From NCBI GenBank assembly GCA_009885995.1, contig VFJQ01000055.1:1-38904 (forward strand): a DNA stretch of 38,904 nt, read 5' to 3'. The translations under genes were made by a program, and so were the position numbers. The stretch's first letter is position 1. The number at the start of each line of letters is the position of its first letter. Shown here in pieces: positions 23,043-31,277 of this stretch. This DNA comes from Verrucomicrobiota bacterium (GTDB taxonomy: Bacteria; Verrucomicrobiota; Verrucomicrobiia; Chthoniobacterales; Chthoniobacteraceae). Below the pieces are notes generated by a model. That model did not search any database. It was given only the letters and a program-made list of their open reading frames with translations, and was not told the DNA's origin.

Positions 23043-25163
23043 ATGAAACTCCGTCTGCTCCTCGCACTCCTCGTCTCGGCCACCGTCGCGCTCGGCGCGA
23101 AGAAGCCCGCATCCAAAATCATCGAAGCCGACATCGTCATCTTTGGCGGCACGTCCGGCGGCGTGGCCGCGGCGGTGCAGGCGAAGCGCATGGGCAAGAG
23201 CGTCGTCATCGCCGAGTGGACGCAGCATCTCGGCGGGCTCACGACCGGCGGGCTCGGCGCGACGGACATCGGGAACAAGGCCGCGATAGGCGGCATCGCG
23301 CGCGAGTTCTACGAGCAGATCGCCACGCACTACGAGAAGCCGGCCGCGTGGACGTGGGAGAAGCCGAAGACTTCCGCCGCGCTCGGGTCCGGGCAGGAGC
23401 GGGGAAAAGATCCGCTCGTCGAGAAGACGGGCCGGGCGACGAAGTGGACCTTCGAGCCGCACGTGGCGATGGCGATCTACCAGCGCTGGCTCAAGGACGC
23501 GGGCGTGAAGGTCTACCTCGGTGAGAAGCTCAAGAGCGTGAAGAAGGACGGCGCGCGAATCGTCGAGTTCACGACCGAGAGCGGCCGGACGTATCGCGGG
23601 AAGATATTCATCGACGCCAGCTACGAGGGCGACCTCATGGCGAAGGCGGGCGTGACTTACCACGTCGGGCGCGAGGCGAATGCGACCTACGGCGAGGAGA
23701 TCAATGGCGTGCGCGCGGAGACACCACACCATCAGTTCACGCTCGACGTCGATCCCTATGTGAAGCCCGGCGATCCCGCGAGCGGGCTGCTGCCCTTCAT
23801 CCAGCCGGGCGATGGTGGCAAGCCGGGCGAGGGCGACAAGTGCGTGCAGGCTTACAACTTCCGCCTCTGCATGACGCGCACCGAGGCGAACCGCGTGCCG
23901 TGGAAGGCGATCAAGCCAAAGGGCTACGACGAGGCGAAGTATGAGCTGCTCGCGCGGCACCTCGAGGCGCACGAGAAAGCCGGCAAGCCGCTCAAGGTCG
24001 GCGCGCTGATGAACCCCACGCCGATGCCCAACGACAAGACCGACACGAACAACAACGGCGCGTTCAGCACGGATTTCATCGGGGCGAACTACGCCTTCCC
24101 CGACGGCGACTACTCGACACGCGCGAAGATCTGGCGCGAGCACGAGGACTACATCAAGGGCTTCCTCTACTTCCTCTCCACCAGCGCGCGCGTGCCGCAC
24201 TCGCTGCGCGACGAGATGAACCAATGGGGCTTCGCGAAGGACGAGTTCGCCGCGACGGGGCACTTCCCGTCGCAGATGTATGTGCGCGAAGGGCGCCGCA
24301 TGATCTCCGATTACGTGATGACCGAGGCCGACTGCCGCTGGCAGCGCAAGTGCGAGGACCCGGTCGGGCTCGGCGCTTACAACATGGACTCGCACAACTG
24401 CCAGCGCCTCGTGCAGGGCGGCTTCGCGCGCAATGAAGGCGACGTGCAGGTCGGCGTCGCCGGCCCGTATCCCGTCTCGTATCGCTCGATCATCCCGAAG
24501 GCCGAACACGCGGACAATCTCCTCGTCCCCGTCGCGCTCGCCGCGACGCACATCGCCTATGGCAGCATCCGCATGGAGCCGGTCTTCATGGCCATGGGAC
24601 AGAGCGCCGCGACCGCCGCGGTGCAGGCGATCGAGGCGAAGATCACGGTGCAAAAACTCGACTATGCCGCGCTCAAGACGCGCCTGCTCGCCGATGGCCA
24701 GATCCTCGAATGGACCGGCCCTGCGTGGAAAGCCTCCACGGCGATCGACCCGAAGAAACTGCCCGGCATCGTGCTCGACGACACGCAGGCGGAGTTCAAA
24801 GGCGAGTGGACACACTCCACCAGCGCGCACTACATGGGCAGCGGCTATCAGCACGACGGCGACACCGACAAAGGCGCGAAGAGCGCGACCTTCCGCCCCG
24901 AGATCGCGGAAGCCGGTGAATACGAGATCTTCCTCTTCTACCCGCCGCTCGCGAACCGCGCGAGCAACGTGCCCGTCACCATCGCGCCCGAGGGCGGTGC
25001 GGCGAAGACGGTGACGATCAACGAGAAGAGCGCCGGCAAGAACAACGAAGCCTCGCTCGGCACCTTCCAGCTCAGCGCCGGCAAGTCGGTGACTATCACC
25101 GTGTCAAACGTCGGCACCGACGGCCACGTGATCGTGGACGGGGTGCAACTCATCAGGAAGTAG
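23043..25163 (+). CDS. Exported FAD-dependent oxidoreductase (xanthan lyase-like)
   Basis: This 706-residue protein starts with a signal peptide (LRLLLALLVSATVALGA), followed by the Rossmann FAD motif ADIVIFGGTSGGVAAAVQA (29-47) and LGGLTTGGLG (63-72). IFIDASYEGDLMAKAG is a second FAD-dependent-oxidoreductase signature, and SIRMEPVFMAMGQSAATAA is the usual C-terminal FAD contact. Such proteins are often named xanthan lyase or FAD-dependent oxidoreductase in PVC genomes; the substrate is unknown, probably a carbohydrate-derived alcohol. The last 150 residues (from about 560) form a separate beta-rich domain, with ATFRPEIAEAGEYEIFLFYPP and VIVDGVQLIRK typical of carbohydrate-binding-module-like folds. 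The start is fixed by the signal peptide; the heptamer array lies right before it. Confidence 0.87.
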   Translation: MKLRLLLALLVSATVALGAKKPASKIIEADIVIFGGTSGGVAAAVQAKRMGKSVVIAEWTQHLGGLTTGGLGATDIGNKAAIGGIAREFYEQIATHYEKPAAWTWEKPKTSAALGSGQERGKDPLVEKTGRATKWTFEPHVAMAIYQRWLKDAGVKVYLGEKLKSVKKDGARIVEFTTESGRTYRGKIFIDASYEGDLMAKAGVTYHVGREANATYGEEINGVRAETPHHQFTLDVDPYVKPGDPASGLLPFIQPGDGGKPGEGDKCVQAYNFRLCMTRTEANRVPWKAIKPKGYDEAKYELLARHLEAHEKAGKPLKVGALMNPTPMPNDKTDTNNNGAFSTDFIGANYAFPDGDYSTRAKIWREHEDYIKGFLYFLSTSARVPHSLRDEMNQWGFAKDEFAATGHFPSQMYVREGRRMISDYVMTEADCRWQRKCEDPVGLGAYNMDSHNCQRLVQGGFARNEGDVQVGVAGPYPVSYRSIIPKAEHADNLLVPVALAATHIAYGSIRMEPVFMAMGQSAATAAVQAIEAKITVQKLDYAALKTRLLADGQILEWTGPAWKASTAIDPKKLPGIVLDDTQAEFKGEWTHSTSAHYMGSGYQHDGDTDKGAKSATFRPEIAEAGEYEIFLFYPPLANRASNVPVTIAPEGGAAKTVTINEKSAGKNNEASLGTFQLSAGKSVTITVSNVGTDGHVIVDGVQLIRK

Positions 25164-25230
25164 GTGACGCTACCGATGATCCTTCGGAACGCGACAAACT
25201 GAAAGGTTGCGGCGGTCAGCCGACCCGACA

Positions 25231-25452
25231 GCGCCAGCCGAAGATTCCGGCTGGCGGCAGGGAGACTCGGGAACGTCAGCCGAAGTTTTCCGGCTGGCAG
25301 TCAGGAAACTCGGGAACGTCAGCCGGAGATTCCGGCTGGCAGTCAGGAGACTCGGGAGCGTCAGCCGGAGATTCCGGCCGGCAGTCATGAGACTCGGGAA
25401 CGTCAGCCGAAGATTCCGGCTGGCGGTCAGGAGACTCGGGAGCGTCAGCCGA
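25231..25452. repeat. Tandem 42-bp hairpin repeat array
   Basis: Five units of 42 bases (the second is 43) start at 25231, 25273, 25316, 25358 and 25400, with a partial sixth. Each holds a small hairpin, CAGCCGGAGATTCCGGCTG or a close variant, followed by GGAGACTCGGGA-like spacer. Units differ at a few positions. Because one unit is 43 bases, the reading frame shifts through the array, so it is not a protein repeat even though frames stay open. The array occupies the gap after the FAD gene; the rest of 25164-25695 has nothing recognisable. Confidence 0.85.
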
Positions 25453-25695
25453 CACGGGCTGCGGCGGGCGGCAGCTTGCCGAAGTGTGAACGCGCCGTTA
25501 ACTCCGCGCCTCCCGCCTAAACATGCGCAGGAAAACAGCAGGCGCATTCGTCTCGGGCCGCTGCCGGAATACTTCCCTTGCCCGGAGGCGGCTGTCGACG
25601 TTGAAGGGCGCCATGCAAACCCCGGCAGAACTGCAATCGAGCCGCGCTTCGCGCTCCGGGTTCCGGGGCGGCGGAGATGCTCACGAAAACGGCGT

Positions 25696-26169
25696 TCAGC
25701 GGCCCTGCGTGACTGGGAAATCCCAGCCTTCGATGTGGCGGGGATCGAGCAGCCGCAGCCCGGGAAAGCTGGCAAAGTCGGCGCCGTTGAACGTGTGTAG
25801 CGCCTCCGCACGATGGGCCTGATAGAAAGCGGCCAGCCGTGCGTCATGCGCGGGTTTCCCGCGGACCATGCCGCTTTGCGCGAGGCGTTTCCAGAATCCG
25901 AAGATTTCCGGTGTGTCGGGGAGGCATGTGAACCGCGCCTCCAAGCCCGCGATCTATGCAGCGGTAGTTTCCACGGTCCATCCGATGCCATTGGCATCCA
26001 CCGGCCGAGTCGCGACTGCCCAAAACTCGATGAGATTCTGCGGACAGAGGCAGACTTCGTGACCCTCGGTCAGCAAGTGCGCGACAGCCTCAACCGCGCT
26101 GGCGTGATGGTCCGCGCCAGGATCGACGACGCGCAGCCAGATGTTGGTGTCGGTCAGCACGCGCGCCAT
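25696..26169 (-). pseudogene. PIN-domain (VapC-like) toxin interrupted by an amber codon
   Basis: Read as one frame of 157 residues plus stop, this is a PIN-domain ribonuclease. It begins VLTDTNIWLRV (Asp7), has NLIEFWAVATRP (Glu48), and the second half has HDARLAAFYQAHRAEALHTFNGADF with the two later acidic residues, so all four catalytic positions are present. An in-frame TAG at 25954-25956 (codon 72), after VETTAA, splits the gene where a Lys or similar codon is expected, with both halves in the same frame. A single-base change (AAG to TAG) explains it. Such proteins cleave RNA as the toxin of a type II pair. No intact antitoxin gene is visible upstream (26170-26378). Confidence 0.75.
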
Positions 26170-26208
26170 CGCCGGCGATCAATCTTCGTAAACTGGTCGC
26201 ACGCCACG

Positions 26209-26338
26209 ATGAGCAGCGGCAGACGCGCGCTCGTCGTCGATCTGCCGCCCGGTGTGCTCGTGTGGCTGCGCCCGCGTCTTCGACAACCGCGGCCTCCTGA
26301 GCGACTGGAGCGACCCGGCGCAGATCCGGGTGATCTGA
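26209..26338 (+). pseudogene. Fibronectin-type-III-like C-terminal remnant
   Basis: One frame gives ALVVDLPPGVLVWLR, and after a shift near 26272 another gives VFDNRGLLSDWSDPAQIRVI and a stop at 26336. Together this is the classic last two strands of a fibronectin-III-like domain (value-access strand, then WSDPAQI). It is a remnant of a larger gene whose upstream part is gone, located between the broken PIN gene and the threonine dehydratase gene. Confidence 0.5.
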
Positions 26339-26378
26339 ACTGCTGGCGCAAGGGAGCTGGCTGCTTACCCTGCGCGCC

Positions 26379-27395
26379 ATGACTTCGCCCGTCTCCTACG
26401 CCGATGTGCTCGAAGCGCTGCCGCGCGTGCATGCGGTGCTCTCCCCAACCCTGCTGCGCGAGTGGCCGGGGCTCTCGGAGTTGTGCGGGTGCGAACTGTG
26501 GGTGAAGCACGAAAACCATCAGCCGGTCGGCGCGTTCAAGGTGCGCGGCGGGGTGAACCTCGTGGCGACGCTCACGCTGGAGGAAAAGGCGGCGGGGATC
26601 ATCGGCGTCTCGACGGGGAATCACGGGCAGTCGCTCGCATTTGCGACGAAGCACTTCGGCGTGCGCTGCACGATCATCGTCCCCACGGGCAACAACCCGG
26701 ACAAGAACCGCGCGATCCGTCAGTTCGGCGCGGAACTGATCGAGCACGGACGCGACTTCGACGAGGCGCGAGAGCACGTGGCGGTGATCCAGCGCGAGCG
26801 CGGCGGGCGCTACGTGCATTCGGCCAATGAGCCGAAGCTCATCGCCGGCGTGGGCACGATGGCGTGGGAGATTTTCGAGAAGCTGCCGGAGCCGGATGTG
26901 ATCCTCGTGCCGATCGGCCTCGGTAGCGGCGTGTGCGGGACGTGCCTCGTGGCGAAAGGTGGCCCGCGCGCTCCGAGCGCGGTGGGAGCGCCCGATCGCG
27001 CTCGGAGCGCGCGATCCATCGTGAAGGTCATCGGCGTGCAAGCGGCGAACGCGGCCGCCGTCGCGCGCTCGTGGCAGACGGGTGCGTGGGTGGAGGAGCC
27101 AAGCGCGAAGACGTGGGCCGAGGGCCTCGCCACGCGCGTGCCTGCGGAGATGACGCTCGCGATCATGCGCGAGCAGATGGACGACGTGATCCTCGTCAGC
27201 GAAGACGAACTTCGCCACGCCGCCGCGCTGCTCATCCAGCACACTCACAATCTCGCCGAGGGCGCTGGCGCCGCCACGCTCGCGGCGGCGCTGCAGCAGC
27301 GCGAACGCTTCGCCGGCCAGCGTGTGGTGGCGATCTTTTCCGGCGGCAACCTCGATCTCGCACAGCTCCCTGCGATCTTGCGCTGCTTGCCTTAG
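26379..27395 (+). CDS. Threonine/serine dehydratase-like PLP enzyme
   Basis: This 338-residue cytosolic enzyme belongs to fold-type II PLP enzymes such as threonine dehydratase, which deaminate Thr or Ser to 2-oxo acids. The Schiff-base Lys sits in GAFKVRGG, the phosphate-binding loop STGNHGQS follows, then PTGNNPDKNRAIRQFGAEL and GLGSGVCGT, and the closing IFSGGN is typical. An insertion around residues 194-212, encoded by a perfect 17-base inverted repeat, lies in the GT-rich loop before VKVIGVQAA. There is no regulatory ACT domain, so it resembles the catabolic, unregulated type. It begins the plus-strand run to 34300, but may not be functionally linked to it. Confidence 0.85.
   Translation: MTSPVSYADVLEALPRVHAVLSPTLLREWPGLSELCGCELWVKHENHQPVGAFKVRGGVNLVATLTLEEKAAGIIGVSTGNHGQSLAFATKHFGVRCTIIVPTGNNPDKNRAIRQFGAELIEHGRDFDEAREHVAVIQRERGGRYVHSANEPKLIAGVGTMAWEIFEKLPEPDVILVPIGLGSGVCGTCLVAKGGPRAPSAVGAPDRARSARSIVKVIGVQAANAAAVARSWQTGAWVEEPSAKTWAEGLATRVPAEMTLAIMREQMDDVILVSEDELRHAAALLIQHTHNLAEGAGAATLAAALQQRERFAGQRVVAIFSGGNLDLAQLPAILRCLP
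26965..27013. repeat. 17-bp inverted repeat inserted in frame in the dehydratase gene
   Basis: CGCGCGCTCCGAGCGCG (26965-26981) and its exact reverse complement (26997-27013) are separated by 15 bases. Their translation, in the form PRAPSAVGAPDRARSARS, interrupts the expected loop between CLVAKGG and VKVIGVQAA, where homologues have only a few residues. It is a second type of in-frame palindromic insertion, unlike the GGTAGGG elements. Confidence 0.7.
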
Positions 27396-27422
27396 CGGGC
27401 GCGATGTGGATTGCTCGGCGCC

Positions 27423-28010
27423 GTGACCAATATCAACGCTGAACGCCGCATCGAGGGGGACTGGCACCCGATCCCAATCCCACCCAACGTCTTCTGGGGC
27501 GACGGTGCCTTCATCGAGACGGCGCAGATCTTCCGCTTCAACCGTAGCAAGCACGAGCGCGCGATCGAACTCGGCAATCACGTGAGCGCTTACGCGGGCT
27601 GCTCGTTTTCCATCGGGCCGAATGGGACGTGCAAGGTCGGCGACTTCACGTTGCTCAATGGCGCAATCATCATGGCCGAGGAGCGGATCGAGATCGGCAG
27701 CTATTGCCTCATCTCGTGGAGCGTTGGGATCGCTGACAGCGACTTTCATCCCATCGACCCAGCGCTGCGCAGGCAGGATGCAATGGCGCTCGCCCCTTTC
27801 CTCCCCGACCGCCCACAGCGCCCGCACATCAAGACGAAGCCGGTCATCATCGAAGACGACGTGTGGATCGGCATGGGCGCCGTCATCTTGAAAGGCGTGC
27901 GCATCGGTCGCGGGAGCATCGTCGCCGCGGGCGCGATCGTGAGCAAAGACGTGCCGCCCAACTCGATCGTCGCGGGCAACCCGGCGCAGGTAGTGAAGCA
28001 GATCCCATAG
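27423..28010 (+). CDS. Hexapeptide-repeat acyltransferase
   Basis: The 195-residue protein carries the left-handed beta-helix of hexapeptide transferases: [44 protein letters not shown], the active-site-like DSDFHPID, and later [33 protein letters not shown] ending [11 protein letters not shown]. It probably transfers an acyl group such as acetyl to a sugar. The start is uncertain: GTG 27423 is chosen, TTG 27411 is in frame as an alternative. The next gene starts two bases after its stop. A cytosolic enzyme modifying a glycan precursor is plausible from the neighbours. Confidence 0.85.
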   Translation: MTNINAERRIEGDWHPIPIPPNVFWGDGAFIETAQIFRFNRSKHERAIELGNHVSAYAGCSFSIGPNGTCKVGDFTLLNGAIIMAEERIEIGSYCLISWSVGIADSDFHPIDPALRRQDAMALAPFLPDRPQRPHIKTKPVIIEDDVWIGMGAVILKGVRIGRGSIVAAGAIVSKDVPPNSIVAGNPAQVVKQIP

Positions 28011-28012
28011 CC

Positions 28013-29185
28013 ATGGCACGTAAGCGGATCGTCGTGATGGGCTTCATGGGCGGCATCCCGATCGCGGGCGTCGTGTGGCAGCACCTGCACTACATCATCG
28101 GTCTCCAGCGGCTGGGACACGAAGTCTATTACTGCGAAGACTCCGCGCGGCAGGCTTACAACCCGGAGACGTTTTACTACGGCGAGGACTGGTCTTACGC
28201 CGCCCGCTTTCTCGATCGCATGGCACGGCGGTTCGGCTTCGAGGGCCGCTGGGGCTACTGCGCGCGCTTTCTCCCCGACCAGCCCACTGCCGGGCTCTCG
28301 CGCGAGAAGATTCGCGAACTCATCAAGACCGCCGACGCGTCGCTGAACATCTGCGGCACGCAGGAGATTCACGACGAGCTTCGCGGCGCCCACAACCTCA
28401 TCTACGTCGAGAGCGACCCCGGGCTCGAGCAGGTCCGCCTCGACAATGGCGACGCTGCACCGCGCGACTACCTCGACCAGCACCGGGCACTGTTCACCTT
28501 CGGCGAGAGCATCGGCAGCCCCGAATTCCCCGTGCCGCTGCATGGCTATCGCTGGCTGCCGACCCGCCAACCAGTCGTCACCGACCTTTGGAAGACCGAC
28601 GCACCTCCGCCGGACGACGCGGTCTTCACCACGATCGCGAACTGGAACACGAGCGGCCTCAAGGACATCGACTGGCGCGGCGAGAAATACCACTGGAGCA
28701 AGTCGATCGAGTTCCTCCGCTTCGTCGACGCGCCACAGCAAATCGGCGAGCCGGTCGAGATGGCCACGAACATCAAGGACGCCGCCACGCGCGACCAACT
28801 CACCACGCACGGCTGGCGCGTGACCGATGCGAGCCCGATCAGCGACGATCCCGATGCCTATGTGCGCTACATCCAGGGCTCACGCGGCGAGTTCACCGTG
28901 GCGAAGGATCAATACGTGCGCCTGCACACCGGCTGGTTCAGCGACCGCACCGCGTGCTACCTCGCCGCGGGCCGCCCGGTCATCACGCAGGAGACCGGCT
29001 TCACGCGCCACATAGGCGCCGGGCGCGGGCTCTTCGCCTTCACCGACCCCGGCGAGATCGCCGAAGCCGCTCGCGCCATCCGCGCCGACTACGCCGCCCA
29101 CTCGCGCGCCGCCTACGAGATCGCAACGGAACATTTTGAGGCAACAAAGGTCGTCTCATCACTCCTCGACCGAGCCGGCGTCTGA
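28013..29185 (+). CDS. Glycosyltransferase-like protein
   Basis: The 390-residue protein begins IVVMGFMGGIPIAGVVWQHLHYIIGLQRLGHEVYYCED in pieces, the N-terminal Rossmann pattern of GT-B transferases. The second half ends with GWFSDRTACYLAAGRPVITQETGF, HIGAGRGLFAFTD and a helix with EHFEATKVVSSLLD. This matches the donor-binding half of GT4/GT1-type enzymes, with a 'CYLAAGRPV' motif like that in sugar-nucleotide transferases, although the middle has diverged. It may be a retaining glycosyltransferase of unknown donor. Cytosolic; no signal peptide. It directly follows the acyltransferase with a two-base gap, so the two are one operon. Confidence 0.8.
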   Translation: MARKRIVVMGFMGGIPIAGVVWQHLHYIIGLQRLGHEVYYCEDSARQAYNPETFYYGEDWSYAARFLDRMARRFGFEGRWGYCARFLPDQPTAGLSREKIRELIKTADASLNICGTQEIHDELRGAHNLIYVESDPGLEQVRLDNGDAAPRDYLDQHRALFTFGESIGSPEFPVPLHGYRWLPTRQPVVTDLWKTDAPPPDDAVFTTIANWNTSGLKDIDWRGEKYHWSKSIEFLRFVDAPQQIGEPVEMATNIKDAATRDQLTTHGWRVTDASPISDDPDAYVRYIQGSRGEFTVAKDQYVRLHTGWFSDRTACYLAAGRPVITQETGFTRHIGAGRGLFAFTDPGEIAEAARAIRADYAAHSRAAYEIATEHFEATKVVSSLLDRAGV

Positions 29186-29211
29186 AAACGCTGAGGCGCG
29201 CCACGTCGCTC

Positions 29212-30489
29212 ATGTCGCCACTTTTTCCCGTCATCGCCCTGCTGGTTGTCTGCAGCGCTCATGGATTTTCCGCGGAGGAAAAAAGTGAGCGGCGGCAGGA
29301 ACTCTCCGCGCAGATCGACCGCGCTTGGGAGGTTACATGGAGCCGGTTTTATCTGCCGAAGGTGCAGACCTTCGGCGACTATCTGAGCAGCTACGAACCG
29401 GGTCGGGAGCAGGCGCATTTGCCGACAGCGCAGGAGGTGAAGTGGCAGTATCCGAATCCCTGCGGCTACAGCACGGGCATGGAAGACGGGGCGATCCTCG
29501 GCGGGGCCATGCTCAGTGTGTTGTGCGATCGCTTCGCGGTGACGGACGAAGAGTCGCTGCGGGAAAAGGCGGCGAGTGTGTTCGAGGGGCTGCGACGGTG
29601 CGCCACGGTGCATGGCGTGCGCGGCTTCGTCGCCCGCAACGTCTGCCCCGAGGACGGCACGAGCGTTTACATCAACTCCTCGCGCGATCAGGTCACCCAC
29701 TTCGTCCACGGCTTGTGGCAGTATTATCACAGCCCACTTTCCACGGATGCGACCAAGGCGCAGATCCGCACGGTCCTCGCCGATGTCGCCGAGCGCATGA
29801 TCGAGTTCATCACGCCGGAGAACGATTACGATTTCTGCCGCGCCGATGGGCAGCGGTGCCCGCTGGGCATCTGCCGGATGTGGAATGTGCAGGCTCACGA
29901 AGCGGCACGGCTGCCCATGATCTACGCCGCCGCGTGGGATGTGACCCGCGATGAACGTTACCGCCAGCAATGGCAGCGCTACGCGGCAGAGGCCGTCGCG
30001 CAATCCGCCACTCCCGACGAGCACAAGCCCGCTTACGCACTCTTGCAGATGCAGTGCTCGCTCGAGTTGCTGCACGCGCTGGAGCCCGAGCAAGAGCTGA
30101 AGGCGGCGATCCACGCGCGGATGACGCACGTCCGCGACCTCGCGGCGAAGCGCTTCCAAAGCGTGCTGGCGAGCATCGCGAAAAAGAGCCCCGAGGAAAT
30201 GCGCATGCTCGGCCCGGACTGGCGCCATGTGCCCGAGTGGAAGGATCAAAAAGGCTACATGAACCCGCAGTGGGGACCGTATCGGGAGATCTGGCACATC
30301 ACACGTGAAGCCGGCGAATCCGCGCTGACCTGCCTGATGGTCGATCCCGCTTCGTTCTCCGAAGCCCAACGCGCCGCGATGCAAGACCTGATCCGGCGTT
30401 TCGACTACGCGCACAATTCCAGTTGCGGCATCATCTATCACATCGCCGCCTACTGGAAGGCGCGCCGTCACCAGGTGATCGAACCTTGA
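29212..30489 (+). CDS. Secreted alpha/alpha-type protein, possible glycoside hydrolase
   Basis: The 425-residue protein starts with a signal peptide (LFPVIALLVVCSAHGFS). The mature part is helix-rich, with regularly spaced Trp and aromatic residues (EVKWQYPNPCGYSTGMEDGAILGG, HFVHGLWQYYHSPL, MIYAAAWDVTRDERYRQQW, GYMNPQWGPYREIWHIT in pieces). This is typical of alpha/alpha toroid proteins such as unsaturated glucuronyl hydrolases and related glycan-processing enzymes in PVC bacteria. I cannot assign a named family or catalytic residues with certainty. It would act in the periplasm or outside the cell. It lies in the plus-strand cluster, 26 bases after the glycosyltransferase gene. Confidence 0.65.
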   Translation: MSPLFPVIALLVVCSAHGFSAEEKSERRQELSAQIDRAWEVTWSRFYLPKVQTFGDYLSSYEPGREQAHLPTAQEVKWQYPNPCGYSTGMEDGAILGGAMLSVLCDRFAVTDEESLREKAASVFEGLRRCATVHGVRGFVARNVCPEDGTSVYINSSRDQVTHFVHGLWQYYHSPLSTDATKAQIRTVLADVAERMIEFITPENDYDFCRADGQRCPLGICRMWNVQAHEAARLPMIYAAAWDVTRDERYRQQWQRYAAEAVAQSATPDEHKPAYALLQMQCSLELLHALEPEQELKAAIHARMTHVRDLAAKRFQSVLASIAKKSPEEMRMLGPDWRHVPEWKDQKGYMNPQWGPYREIWHITREAGESALTCLMVDPASFSEAQRAAMQDLIRRFDYAHNSSCGIIYHIAAYWKARRHQVIEP

Positions 30490-30567
30490 AATTTGCGGGA
30501 CCTCATTCCCAATCAGAAAGTCGGCTTGAGCCTCGCGCCTTTTTCACAACGCCTTTCCGCCATCCTC

Positions 30568-31251
30568 ATGACCCGCCACCACGTCTATCGACTTCTTGCT
30601 TTCCTCATTCTGGTTTGCGCCGCCGCGCCAGCCTCCGCGCAGGATCGCTTCCACAAGGTGCTTTTCCTCGGCAACAGCATCACCAAGCACGGACCGAAAG
30701 CGGACATCGACTGGTCTGGAAACTGGGGCATGGCCGCGAGCGCAGAGGCCAGGGACTATGTGCATCTCATCACGCAGGGACTCGCCGCGAAAACAGGCGC
30801 CGCGCCGGTGGCGATGGTGAAGAACATCGCCGACTTCGAACGCGCGCACGCCGGTTACGACATCTCCGGCAAGCTGAAGGAGGCCATCGACTTCCAGGCC
30901 GACCTAATCATCGCGGCGATCGGTGAAAACGTGCCGGCCATCAAAACGCCGGAGGACCAGGCGGCTTTCCAAAGCAGCGTAGCCAAGCTGCTGACTGCAT
31001 TGAAAGAGGACCGCCAATCGACGTTGCTCGTGCGCAGTTGCTTCTGGGCAAACGCTGCCAAGGACAAGGCGCTCCAGCAGGCATGCGCGGCTACGGGCGG
31101 CGTGTTCGTGGACATCAGCGCCCTCAGCAAAGACGAAAGCAACTACGCCCGCTCCGAACGCCCCTTCAAACACGCCGGCGTAGCGAATCATCCCGGCGAC
31201 AAAGGCATGGCAGCCATCGCGGGCGCGCTTCTGGAGGCACTGCGGAAATAG
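30568..31251 (+). CDS. Exported SGNH/GDSL-like hydrolase
   Basis: This 227-residue protein has a signal peptide (LLAFLILVCAAAPASAQ) and then the SGNH pattern: VLFLGNSITKHG with nucleophile Ser37 in block I, the LIIAAIGENVP block III, and NHPGDKGM at the end carrying the catalytic His of block V. Such enzymes are usually acetyl- or acyl-esterases on polysaccharides. The start ATG 30568 is chosen because the signal peptide begins there; an in-frame start at 30493 would put 25 residues before it. It lies 78 bases after the preceding secreted protein gene and just before two exported pyruvyltransferase-like genes. Confidence 0.87.
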   Translation: MTRHHVYRLLAFLILVCAAAPASAQDRFHKVLFLGNSITKHGPKADIDWSGNWGMAASAEARDYVHLITQGLAAKTGAAPVAMVKNIADFERAHAGYDISGKLKEAIDFQADLIIAAIGENVPAIKTPEDQAAFQSSVAKLLTALKEDRQSTLLVRSCFWANAAKDKALQQACAATGGVFVDISALSKDESNYARSERPFKHAGVANHPGDKGMAAIAGALLEALRK

Positions 31252-31277
31252 GAGCGATCACTTCCGCCCTTCTCCCC

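Noticed and set aside
25231..25452. Possible CRISPR array
   Set aside because: The 42-base units are contiguous, with no unique spacers between them, and no cas gene is nearby.
25207..25800. Long open frames on both strands across the 42-bp repeats as proteins
   Set aside because: The frame survives because the repeats lack stops, but one unit is 43 bases and shifts frame. The translations are Arg/Ser/Leu low-complexity with no family.
25954..25956. Amber codon in the PIN gene as programmed recoding or pyrrolysine
   Set aside because: There is no nearby pyrrolysine machinery or recoding structure, and the gene lacks its antitoxin; simple nonsense mutation is more likely.
26154..28019. 621-codon minus-strand open frame opposite the dehydratase and acyltransferase genes
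   Set aside because: It runs antisense through two recognised plus-strand genes, with His/Arg/Asp-rich shadow composition.
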